Assembly: GCA_913043805.1 (NCBI GenBank)
Contig: CAJWMX010000123.1
Coordinates: 1-7,681, forward strand
Direction of reading: 5' to 3'
Origin: an uncultured Acidobacteriota bacterium
GTDB taxonomy: Bacteria; Acidobacteriota; Vicinamibacteria; Vicinamibacterales; UBA8438
DNA length: 7,681 bases
The notes beneath the pieces were generated by a model. That model worked only from the letters and a program-made list of their open reading frames with translations, searched no databases and was not told where the DNA came from. Shown in pieces: positions 1 through 5,897 of the stretch. Position 1 is the first letter of the stretch. Every line of letters begins with the position of its first letter. A program made the translations under genes and the position numbers.

Positions 1-719
1 ATCAGTTGCCGACTGCCAACATCGAAGAACAGGTGGTTCTCGCCCCGCCGATAGGTGACGCTCACCTCGTCATCGGCCACCAGTCGTGCCAGTTCCCAGA
101 TCGTCTTCTTCGGGAGAATGACTCTCGCCTCCTCTTCCCCCTCCGCCGCGTCCTTTCCATCGTCGAGGGCTGCCGCCACCAAGGCGAGCCGATGCCCGTC
201 AGTCGCAACAAGGGTCATCCCGGTGGGCGCCAGCACGAACAACGCCCCATTGAGGAAGAACCTCGTGTCTTCACCAGTGATGGCGAACTGGGTCTTGCCC
301 ACCATCTCCCGGAGCGCGGCTCCAGGCAACGTCAACGCGTCGGTGTCGGCCGGGTCGGGCAGAGCCGGAAAATCGTCCTTGGGCAGCGTTTGAATCCGCG
401 AGCTAAACCGCTCGGCCGAGATGTTGACCGACCCGGCCGCCGACTGGGCTATGCGTACCTCTGTGTCTGGGAGCGCACGCACGAGCTCAAAGAGTTTCTT
501 TGCCGGGAGCGTCAGCGCCCCACCCTTCTCCACGCCGGCTTCGCACCGGCTCCGCAGGCCAACCTCGAGGTCCGTGGCCGCCAGGCGAGCGTGGTCCGCG
601 CCGTCCTCGGCCTCTACCAGAACGTTGGCCAGGATGGGAATGGTGTTCTTTCGCTCGACGATCCCTTGAAAAAGTTGCAGCTCTTTGAGGAGTTCGGCTT
701 TGCGGACGGTGAGTTCCAT
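1..719 (-). CDS. dnaN: DNA polymerase III beta subunit (sliding clamp), 3'-truncated by window edge
   Basis: The beta clamp is a ring-shaped dimer that tethers the replicative polymerase to DNA and serves as docking platform for repair and replication proteins. Reading the minus strand from the ATG at 719 gives 239 uninterrupted codons before the window ends; the family is usually about 365-375 residues, so roughly the last third is missing only because of the window edge. The start MELTVRKAEL is typical. Clamp domain I spans about residues 1-120 and domain II from about 128 onward. The conserved segment ATDGHRLA lies at residues 172-179, preceded by the family-typical TQFAITGEDTRFFLNG (143-158). 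No in-frame start lies just upstream, so ATG 719 is secure. A GAGG at 731-734 is a modest ribosome binding site, 11 bases from the start. dnaN follows dnaA on the same strand but after 267 bp and with its own likely promoter, so it is not simply co-transcribed. Confidence 0.97.
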   Translation of the reverse strand, partial: MELTVRKAELLKELQLFQGIVERKNTIPILANVLVEAEDGADHARLAATDLEVGLRSRCEAGVEKGGALTLPAKKLFELVRALPDTEVRIAQSAAGSVNISAERFSSRIQTLPKDDFPALPDPADTDALTLPGAALREMVGKTQFAITGEDTRFFLNGALFVLAPTGMTLVATDGHRLALVAAALDDGKDAAEGEEEARVILPKKTIWELARLVADDEVSVTYRRGENHLFFDVGSRQL

Positions 720-780
720 GTAGGGGGTGACCTCGGGGGTTTTGGATTGGCCGCGGAACGGGGTCTTTAACGCACCTGCG

Positions 781-900
781 TGAGAAAGAACAATTATATC
801 AAGGATCTTTAGTGTTGTTGAAAACCGATTAGTCTTAAAAAGACCCTTATTTATCAGTTACTTAGCCTGTTGATCGGTATCTGGAAAAAGCATACATATT
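781..900. other. AT-rich island between dnaA and dnaN, candidate DNA unwinding element
   Basis: My count gives 38 G/C in 120 bases, about 32% GC, against well over 60% in the flanking genes. It holds no ORF. Such islands between dnaA and dnaN act as the DNA unwinding element in bipartite origins (known for Bacillus subtilis). Three sites sharing a (T)CCACA or GCACA core sit on its dnaA side at 925-970. A small inverted repeat (GTCTT-AAA-AAGAC, about 832-844) lies within it. I could not make out a convincing run of DnaA-trio triplets by eye. Low GC alone also fits a strong promoter region, and the dnaN promoter does lie at one end, so the unwinding role is an inference. Confidence 0.5.
793..821 (-). 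promoter_or_regulatory. Candidate sigma70-type extended -10 promoter for dnaN
   Basis: On the minus strand a perfect TATAAT occupies 798-793, preceded by TGA, which makes an extended -10 element. A weaker -35, TCAACA (4 of 6 matches to TTGACA), lies at 821-816 with exactly 17 bases between. Transcription would begin near 786, giving a leader of roughly 65-70 nt before the dnaN ATG at 719. It lies inside the AT-rich island, so transcription of dnaN may affect unwinding there. The match is strong by eye but untested. Confidence 0.65.
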
Positions 901-924
901 CCGGCAGTTGCGCTGACCGTCGAG

Positions 925-970
925 AAGTGCACAAACCGTCCACAGGGAGGGAGCTCTGAACTGTGGAAAT
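925..970. promoter_or_regulatory. Possible weak DnaA-box cluster downstream of dnaA
   Basis: Three sites lie between the dnaA stop and the AT-rich island: ATTTCCACA on the minus strand (970-962), CCGTCCACA on the plus strand (936-944) and AAGTGCACA on the plus strand (925-933). Against TTATNCACA they have two, three and three mismatches. The first is identical to the 9-mer at 2487-2495 on the other side of dnaA, which is the main reason to take it seriously. The other two keep only the 3' half of the box and may be chance. If real, the cluster would place DnaA next to the candidate unwinding element. Confidence 0.35.
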
Positions 971-986
971 CTCGGGGTCGCGGAGG

Positions 987-2345
987 TCAATCGAACGACT
1001 TCAGAAGCGTTTCGATGAGGGAGTTGAAGCTCGCGTCCTGCTTGCGCCGCGCCTCGATCTTCCGGATCGAGTGGATAACCGTTGAATGGTGTTTTCCACC
1101 AAAACTCTTGCCTATTTGAGGGAGTGACGAGTTCGTGAGCGACTTACACAGATACATGGCGATGTGGCGCGGTTCGGTCACCGATTTCGAGTTGTTGCGG
1201 GACTTGAGATCGCTCACCTTGAGGGAGTAACGCGTGGCTACAGACTTCTGGATCACGTCGATGGTGACCTTGGCGTCGTCCCGGTCGAGGATGTTACGGA
1301 GGACATCCTGCGCGAGAGGCAACGAGATCTGGCGACCCGTGAGAGACGCATAGGCGATCAACCGGATCAGCGACCCCTCGAGCTCTCGGATGTTCGATTT
1401 GATCTTGCCCGCGATGTAGAGGGCCACATCGTCGGGCAGCGGTACGGTCTCGGCTTCAGCCTTCTTCTTGAGAATCGCAACCTTGGTCTCAAGGTCCGGT
1501 GGCTGTATATCGGCGATGAGTCCCCATTCGAACCGGGAACGGAGTCGTTCCTCGAGCTGTGGGATCTCATGCGGAGGACAGTCGCTGCTGATGACAATCT
1601 GCTTCTGCGCGTCATAGAGCGAGTTGAAGGTGTGGAAGAACTCGGTCTGGGTGCCTTCCTTCCCCGCGAGGAACTGAATGTCATCGACGAGCAGGATGTC
1701 CATGCTCCGATAACGTTCGCGGAACTCCAGTACCCGGTCGTAGCGAACCGCGTTGATCATCTCGTTCATGAATCGTTCGGACGAGATGTAGGTCAGTTCG
1801 AGCTGTGGTGAGTGCGTGTCCAGGTACTGCCCGATCGCGTGCATAAGGTGGGTCTTCCCGAGACCAACGCCACCATAGATGAACAGCGGGTTGTAGGACC
1901 GAGACGGTGCCTCGGCTACGGCTCTGGCGGCGGCATGGGCGAACTGGTTCGAGGAGCCTACGACGAACTTCGCGAAGGTGTAGCGTTGGTTCAGTCTGGC
2001 TATCGCGCCTGGCCGTTCCGTTGGAGGGTTCGTGGATGGCGCCGGGGGACTGGGTGGCGCCGGCGGCGGCGCGGGGACGCCCTCGGTCACGAACGACACC
2101 ACCGTCCCGTCCCGTTCGAGGTCGGACACCGCCTCCGCGATGACACCCGCATAGTGTTTGGTGAGCCAGTCCCGGAACAGCTCATTCGGTACTTTGACCC
2201 GCACGGTCGAGCCATCGTCATCGAGAAAAGTCGTGGGTTTGAACCAGGTGAAGAAGCTATGCCTGTTCACCTTTGTTTCGATGCGGGTCAGGATCTGATC
2301 CCACACATTGGCCGGTCCGGCGGGGCCTGATTGCGCGTCAGACAT
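987..2345 (-). CDS. dnaA: Chromosomal replication initiator protein DnaA
   Basis: DnaA binds oriC, oligomerises in its ATP form, melts the origin and recruits the replicative helicase. All four domains are visible in 452 residues: domain I about 13-90 (VWDQILTRIETKVNRHSF onward); a short Pro-rich domain II about 90-112; AAA+ domain III about 120-350; DNA-binding domain IV about 355-452. Key motifs are Walker A GGVGLGKTH (158-166), Walker B ILLVDDIQFL (217-226), sensor 1 VISSD (251-255), box VII ERLRSRFEWG (266-275, arginine finger region) and sensor 2 NIRELEGSL (318-326). The helix-turn-helix signature reads FGGKHHSTV (415-423), where E. coli has FGGRDHTTV. The ATG at 2345 lacks a clear Shine-Dalgarno sequence. 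A GTG at codon 14, closer to where many DnaA proteins begin, is an alternative start. It is divergent from rpmH across the presumed origin. I found no convincing dnaA promoter, though DnaA-box-like sites 140-175 bp upstream would allow autoregulation. Confidence 0.98.
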   Translation of the reverse strand: MSDAQSGPAGPANVWDQILTRIETKVNRHSFFTWFKPTTFLDDDGSTVRVKVPNELFRDWLTKHYAGVIAEAVSDLERDGTVVSFVTEGVPAPPPAPPSPPAPSTNPPTERPGAIARLNQRYTFAKFVVGSSNQFAHAAARAVAEAPSRSYNPLFIYGGVGLGKTHLMHAIGQYLDTHSPQLELTYISSERFMNEMINAVRYDRVLEFRERYRSMDILLVDDIQFLAGKEGTQTEFFHTFNSLYDAQKQIVISSDCPPHEIPQLEERLRSRFEWGLIADIQPPDLETKVAILKKKAEAETVPLPDDVALYIAGKIKSNIRELEGSLIRLIAYASLTGRQISLPLAQDVLRNILDRDDAKVTIDVIQKSVATRYSLKVSDLKSRNNSKSVTEPRHIAMYLCKSLTNSSLPQIGKSFGGKHHSTVIHSIRKIEARRKQDASFNSLIETLLKSFD

Positions 2346-2486
2346 GGGTCTGGGGTGGACGGCTGGTCGGTTCAGGGCCGAGGGAATGAGTGCTAAAGTC
2401 GGTTAAATTGAGCAAATTCGCGCACAAAAGGCATCGAATGAGTCCGTTTCGGCCCCTCAATGGAGTCGGATCACAGAATTGTTTGA

Positions 2487-2518
2487 ATTTCCACATTTTT
2501 TTCCACAGTTGTGGAAAA
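2487..2518. promoter_or_regulatory. Cluster of three DnaA-box-like 9-mers
   Basis: ATTTCCACA lies at 2487-2495 (plus), TTTTCCACA at 2499-2507 (plus) and TTTTCCACA again at 2518-2510 (minus). The last two form a perfect inverted repeat of 9-bp arms separated by GT. Each keeps the TCCACA core of the E. coli/B. subtilis consensus TTATCCACA, but all have T instead of A at position 3, and the first also has A at position 1. Three sites in 32 bp next to dnaA are very unlikely to be chance and mark either initiator binding for replication or dnaA autoregulation. Confidence 0.75.
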
Positions 2519-2640
2519 CTTTCGGTAGGGGAAGCACTGCGGCGTCAGCCGCAAGGGAGGGACTCTAGCACAGGCCGATTCAGGGCCGCAATCGTGACCG
2601 GACGAACGGAATCAGCCGTGGTTCACGGGAAAACAGGTCG

Positions 2641-2669
2641 TTGACAGTGGTCTTTGGCTTGGCTAGCAT
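2641..2669 (+). promoter_or_regulatory. Candidate sigma70-type promoter of the rpmH operon
   Basis: A perfect -35 TTGACA at 2641-2646 is followed after exactly 17 bases by TAGCAT at 2664-2669 (4 of 6 matches to TATAAT). Transcription would start near 2676, about 30 nt before the rpmH ATG. It is the best rightward promoter in the region and probably drives rpmH, rnpA, yidD, yidC and khpB. Confidence 0.75.
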
Positions 2670-2706
2670 GGAGAGTTCTCGCTGTTCTCGAGGAGTCGAG
2701 ACTTAG

Positions 2707-2847
2707 ATGAAGCGCACTTTCCAACCGAACAACCGTCGTCGCCGGAAGACCCATGGCTTTCGCGCCCGCATGAGTTCCCCGGCCGGTCGGAGGATCCTCA
2801 GTCGTCGTCGCGCCAAGGGCCGACGTCGCCTGACGGTGTCTGGCTGA
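2707..2847 (+). CDS. rpmH: 50S ribosomal protein bL34
   Basis: bL34 is a small, very basic protein buried in 23S rRNA of the large ribosomal subunit. The 46-residue product begins MKRTFQPNNRRRRKTHGFRA and continues with RMSSPAGRRILSRRRAKGRR, the family pattern across its whole length; 44-47 residues is the usual size. The ATG at 2707 is preceded by AGGAG at 2691-2695, a good but slightly distant ribosome binding site. It ends in TGA at 2845-2847, 31 bp before rnpA. The rpmH-rnpA pairing beside dnaA is one of the most conserved bacterial gene orders. It was found by reading the plus strand downstream of the promoter at 2641. Confidence 0.98.
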   Translation: MKRTFQPNNRRRRKTHGFRARMSSPAGRRILSRRRAKGRRRLTVSG

Positions 2848-2878
2848 TCAGCACCTCCACGGTCGCCGGAGTCCAGTC

Positions 2879-3244
2879 GTGAGCGAGCCGCAGCCAACCC
2901 GTGCGCTGCCCCGCAGGGAACGAATCCGGCGGCGCCCGGAGTTTCTGCTGATCCAGAAACAGGGCGAGCGGACCCGAGGCCGCTATCTCACGCTCATCAG
3001 TCTGCCGGGCCAGTCCGGTGCGAGCCGGCTCGGTATCGTGGCGCCCAAACGGCTCGGCAACGCGATTCGCCGAAACCGGTCGAAGCGGCGTGTGCGGGAG
3101 TTGTTCCGACACGCAAAGCCGACGCCTAGCCTGGATCTCGTGGTGCTGCCCCGGCCGGGGTTTCCGGATGTGTCCTTCTCCGCGCTCGTCGACGACTTCA
3201 CACAGACCCTCCGTCGTCAGATCCGGGCTCACCGTGTCGCCTGA
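2879..3244 (+). CDS. rnpA: Ribonuclease P protein component
   Basis: This is the protein subunit of RNase P, which binds the catalytic RNA and helps it cleave the 5' leader from precursor tRNAs. The 121-residue basic protein carries the family signature: residues 57-77 read KRLGNAIRRNRSKRRVRELFR, containing the RNR motif (R65, N66, R67) that contacts P RNA. The N-terminal LPRRERIRRRPEF segment (10-22) matches the usual start of the fold, where precursor leader binding occurs. The start is GTG at 2879 with GGAG at 2868-2871, 7 bases upstream. It follows rpmH by 31 bp and its last 11 bases overlap yidD, so translational coupling is likely. No anomaly was seen. Confidence 0.96.
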   Translation: MSEPQPTRALPRRERIRRRPEFLLIQKQGERTRGRYLTLISLPGQSGASRLGIVAPKRLGNAIRRNRSKRRVRELFRHAKPTPSLDLVVLPRPGFPDVSFSALVDDFTQTLRRQIRAHRVA

Positions 3245-3530
3245 GCTCTCGCTGCTGTCCCGACTGTGGAACCGGCTGGACCGGGGGCTCGTCCGGATCG
3301 GCGTGCTGGGTCTGCTTGGCTATCGCGCCGTGTTCGGCCCGCTGTTCGCGGGGTCGTGTCGGTTCGAACCCTCTTGTTCTCACTATGCCGAGGCAGCGCT
3401 GCGGCGCCACGGCAGCCTGCGGGGATGCTGGCTGACGCTTCGCCGGCTCGTGCGCTGCCAGCCGTTTCACGCCGGGGGCTATGACCCGGTGCCGCAGGAG
3501 ACACTGGCCCCTCAGCGGGCAGGTCACTAA
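3234..3530 (+). CDS. yidD: Membrane protein insertion efficiency factor YidD
   Basis: YidD is a small membrane-associated protein thought to help YidC-dependent insertion of inner-membrane proteins. Starting at the GTG at 3234 gives 98 residues, within the family range of about 70-110. Conserved features are GSCRFEPSCSHYA (40-52, with cysteines C42 and C48) and CQPFHAGGYDPVP (75-87). An N-terminal amphipathic or hydrophobic stretch at about 16-39 fits membrane attachment. The frame is open far upstream inside rnpA, but homologous sequence begins only around the chosen GTG. This start overlaps rnpA by 11 bases, a common arrangement for this pair; its Shine-Dalgarno sequence is weak, so coupling to rnpA translation is probable. 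The stop lies 6 bp before yidC. Confidence 0.94.
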   Translation: MSPELSLLSRLWNRLDRGLVRIGVLGLLGYRAVFGPLFAGSCRFEPSCSHYAEAALRRHGSLRGCWLTLRRLVRCQPFHAGGYDPVPQETLAPQRAGH

Positions 3531-3536
3531 CCGATC

Positions 3537-5381
3537 ATGGAACGCCGAGTCCTGCTAGCCGTGTTCCTGTCGTTCCTGGTGCTGGTGGCCTATCAGAGCC
3601 TGGTTGGACCGCCGCCGGCGCCGGAGGGCCCGGCCGCTAACGTAGACGCGCCGGCAGCGCCGGCGACGGCGTCTCCCGACCAGCCGCCAGCGCCCGGGGT
3701 CGCAAGTCAGCCAGCCGCTCCGGTGCCGCCGCCGCCCGGCCAACCGGTGGACGTCTCGGTCGGCGAGGCGGCGGCGCGCGACATCGAAGTGGAAAGCGCG
3801 GCGGTTCGGGCCGTGTTCACCAATCGCGGCGCCAAGCTCGTAAGCTGGCAGCTGCTCGAGTACGCGGATGACGCCGGCGGTCCGGTGGAGCTGGTGCCGT
3901 CCGAGGTTGCTCCCGATCAGGCCTGGCCCTTCACCCTGACCATTCCCGGCGATACCGAGACGACTGCCCGGCTGGACGCGGCGCTTTTCCAGGCCTCGAC
4001 CTCCGGCCTCCAGCTGACGGGTGACGAGGCGTCCCTGGTCTTCGAGTATGCCGACAGCAGCGGACTGCGAGCCGAGAAGGTGTTCACCTTTCTCTCGACC
4101 GCCGGTCAGCCCTATGTGGTGGACTTCACCGCGACGGTGACGAGAAACGGGAGCGCCCTTCCGGTGTGGGTGCAGTGGGGACCCGCGCTCGGCGGCGTCC
4201 GCGCCGAGACATCTCGTCTGGTGTTCCAGCAGCTGCCGGCCGGCGTGCTCTATGGTCGTACCCTTGAGGGCGAGCAGTATCAGGAGACGGACATCCTTCG
4301 CCCGCAGCCCAGCGACCTTGCCGAACGGTCGAGCTACGAAGGTCAGCTCGACTTCCTGGGGGTGGACAACCACTACTTCCTTGCGGCGGCGCTTCCGGGT
4401 GAACGACAGAGCCGGGTCGACTTCCGACCAGTGTCCAGCGCCTCCGTTGAGCACGATCTCGTGGCGTTCGACCTGTCGGTCGATGTTGGCACCACGCCGC
4501 TCCCAGTGTTCCTCGGTCCGAAGGACTTCGACGTCCTCGGCGCCGTCCATCCGGACCTGGTCCGCGCGATCGACTTCGGTTTCTTGTCCGTGATCGTGGT
4601 GCCGTTGCACCGGACGCTGAAGTGGATCTTCGGCTTTCTGGGCAACTACGGCTGGTCGATCATCGCGTTGACCGCGCTGATCAACATCGCCATCTTCCCG
4701 CTGCGGCACAAGAGCGTGACCTCCATGCGCAAGATGGCGGAGGTACAGCCTGAGATGAAGGCGATCCAGGCGCGCTATGCGGGCCTGAAGGCGACCGACC
4801 CCGCCAAGCAGAAGATGAATCAGGAGGTCATGGAGCTGTATCGGAAGCATGGGGTGAATCCGGCCAGCGGATGCCTGCCGATGCTGCTCACCATGCCGAT
4901 CCTGATCGCCTTCTATCGGCTGCTGTCGATGGCGGTCGAACTGCGTGGCGCGCCGTTCATGGGGTGGATCACCGACCTGTCGGTCCAGGATCCGCTGTAT
5001 GTGACGCCCGTCTTGATGGGGGCCTCGATGGTGCTGCAGCAGCGGCTGACACCGTCGGCGGCCGACCCGACACAGCAGAAGATCATGATGCTGATGCCGG
5101 TGATTATGACGGTGATGTTCCTGTGGGCACCGAGCGGCCTCGTGATTTACTGGTTCACCAGCAACGTGTTCGGCATCGGCCAGCAGGTGATCACCAATCG
5201 GTTGGCCGGGCCGGCCAGGACGCGGCAGGTACGGCCGGCCGCCGAACGGCAGACCCGGAAGACGCCGAGTGCGGAGGTGGTCGACGTCGAACCGGTGGTT
5301 GACAGTGGGAAGCCGACTTCGGGTGCGAACCGCGGATCCAAGAAGCGGTCCAGCCGAGGTTCGAAACGCGGGCGACGCTGA
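3537..5381 (+). CDS. yidC: Membrane protein insertase YidC (Oxa1 family)
   Basis: YidC inserts and folds inner-membrane proteins, alone or with SecYEG. The 614-residue product has the Gram-negative layout. TM1 is at residues 5-23, a Pro/Ala-rich linker at about 24-70, and the periplasmic beta-sandwich domain at about 75-340. The conserved insertase core follows: an amphipathic helix about 346-368 and membrane segments about 373-389, 444-464, 486-501, 513-531 and 534-551. Conserved stretches include SMRKMAEVQPEMKAIQARY (396-414), VNPASGCLPMLLTMPI (440-455) and QQKIMMLMPVIMTVMFLWAP (513-532). The position matching E. coli Arg366 in the hydrophilic groove is Asn383. The tail from 590 onward (KKRSSRGSKRGRR at the end) is strongly basic, probably ribosome-binding. 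The ATG at 3537 is 6 bp after yidD, and an AGGT inside the yidD 3' end is the only ribosome-site candidate. Confidence 0.98.
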   Translation: MERRVLLAVFLSFLVLVAYQSLVGPPPAPEGPAANVDAPAAPATASPDQPPAPGVASQPAAPVPPPPGQPVDVSVGEAAARDIEVESAAVRAVFTNRGAKLVSWQLLEYADDAGGPVELVPSEVAPDQAWPFTLTIPGDTETTARLDAALFQASTSGLQLTGDEASLVFEYADSSGLRAEKVFTFLSTAGQPYVVDFTATVTRNGSALPVWVQWGPALGGVRAETSRLVFQQLPAGVLYGRTLEGEQYQETDILRPQPSDLAERSSYEGQLDFLGVDNHYFLAAALPGERQSRVDFRPVSSASVEHDLVAFDLSVDVGTTPLPVFLGPKDFDVLGAVHPDLVRAIDFGFLSVIVVPLHRTLKWIFGFLGNYGWSIIALTALINIAIFPLRHKSVTSMRKMAEVQPEMKAIQARYAGLKATDPAKQKMNQEVMELYRKHGVNPASGCLPMLLTMPILIAFYRLLSMAVELRGAPFMGWITDLSVQDPLYVTPVLMGASMVLQQRLTPSAADPTQQKIMMLMPVIMTVMFLWAPSGLVIYWFTSNVFGIGQQVITNRLAGPARTRQVRPAAERQTRKTPSAEVVDVEPVVDSGKPTSGANRGSKKRSSRGSKRGRR

Positions 5382-5425
5382 TCGCCCGGCACCGAACTGC
5401 GGCGTAGCAAGAGAGGACAGGCCAA

Positions 5426-5878
5426 GTGAGCGCGGATCTCGAATCGCGGATGGTGAGCTTTGTCGAGGTGGTCACCTCGGCAATGGGAATGTCGGTGGAA
5501 GTCGCCTGCACGCCGATCGACGACGGCACCAGGATTACCGTCGATGGCGAGGGCGGCGAGCTCCTGCTACGGCGGAAGGCCGGCGGCCTCGACGCGCTAC
5601 AGCATGTCGTCAACGCGGTGTTCCGAGGTGAGCACACCAAGGGCCACATCGTCGTGGATTGTCTCGACTACCGGAAGGGGAAGGACGAGGAGCTGCGCCA
5701 GACCGCAGTGCTGCTCGCCGATCGGGCGCGGACGACGGGCGAGACCCAGGAACTCGGTCCCCTCAACCCCTACGCGCGCCGGATCGTCCACCTGGCCATC
5801 GCCGATGACCCGGGCGTGTCCTCGGAGAGCATCGGCGACGCGTTCCTCAAGACGGTGCTCATTTCTCCCGGCGAGTAG
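5426..5878 (+). CDS. khpB: KhpB/Jag-type RNA-binding protein (KH and R3H domains), short form
   Basis: KhpB (also Jag, EloR, SpoIIIJ-associated protein) binds RNA through KH and R3H domains and, in Firmicutes, influences cell elongation. Here it has 150 residues. A KH-like fold spans about 8-78 and ends in the typical LDALQHVVNAVFRGE (55-69). The R3H domain spans about 85-147, with ARRIVHLAIADDPGVSSES (117-135) holding the R118-xxx-H122 pair. The N-terminal Jag_N domain of Firmicute proteins is absent, which is usual in many Gram-negatives. The KH loop expected as GxxG reads R49-R50-K51-A52. The GTG at 5426 has AGAGGA at 5412-5417, 8 bases upstream. It follows yidC by 44 bp, as in many genomes, suggesting co-expression with the insertase. 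Family assignment is firm; the cellular role in this organism is unknown. Confidence 0.92.
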   Translation: MSADLESRMVSFVEVVTSAMGMSVEVACTPIDDGTRITVDGEGGELLLRRKAGGLDALQHVVNAVFRGEHTKGHIVVDCLDYRKGKDEELRQTAVLLADRARTTGETQELGPLNPYARRIVHLAIADDPGVSSESIGDAFLKTVLISPGE

Positions 5879-5897
5879 TTCGCGCCCGCAACGGCCC

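Larger units (their letters stand above)
2346..2706. other. Presumed oriC core: intergenic region between divergent dnaA and rpmH
   Basis: This 361-bp stretch has no credible gene; the 84-codon frame beginning at 2390 resembles nothing I know and overlaps the box cluster. It contains three DnaA-box-like sites (2487-2518), moderately AT-rich DNA at 2391-2520 (about 42% GC by my count), a 6-bp-stem hairpin TGCGGC-GTCA-GCCGCA at 2538-2553, and the rpmH promoter. Genes on either side point outward, which is what leading-strand placement around an origin gives. The rpmH-dnaA interval is a common oriC location in bacteria. The part between 2554 and 2640 shows nothing recognisable apart from one half of a 13-bp imperfect direct repeat. 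Confidence 0.7.

Noticed and set aside
6..770. 254-codon plus-strand frame
   Set aside because: It is the antisense shadow of dnaN, whose minus-strand reading gives an unmistakable beta clamp.
832..844. Small GTCTT/AAGAC inverted repeat as dnaA terminator
   Set aside because: Only 5 base pairs, AT-rich, and no U-run follows on the minus strand; too weak for an intrinsic terminator.
1092..1100. TTTTCCACC inside dnaA, one mismatch from the local box
   Set aside because: It is the reverse complement of the codons for the GGKHH motif; no cluster around it.
1631..1640. TCTTCCACA (minus) inside dnaA, one mismatch from the local DnaA-box form
   Set aside because: It encodes the conserved FFHTF residues of DnaA and is isolated, so coding constraint explains it.
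2538..2553. TGCGGC/GCCGCA hairpin as terminator or attenuator for rpmH
   Set aside because: It lies upstream of the rpmH promoter, has a 6-bp stem and no U-run; chance in GC-rich DNA is likely.
2390..2644. 84-codon plus-strand frame within the dnaA-rpmH gap
   Set aside because: It overlaps the DnaA-box cluster and the rpmH -35, has no recognisable protein features or good ribosome site, and its composition is that of non-coding AT-rich DNA.
3018..3233. Upstream extension of yidD inside rnpA
   Set aside because: The frame is open but the sequence there is a shadow of rnpA; YidD-like residues begin only at about 3234.
3555..4850. 431-codon minus-strand frame opposite yidC
   Set aside because: Antisense shadow produced by high GC; His/Arg-rich with no domain, while the plus strand encodes clear YidC.
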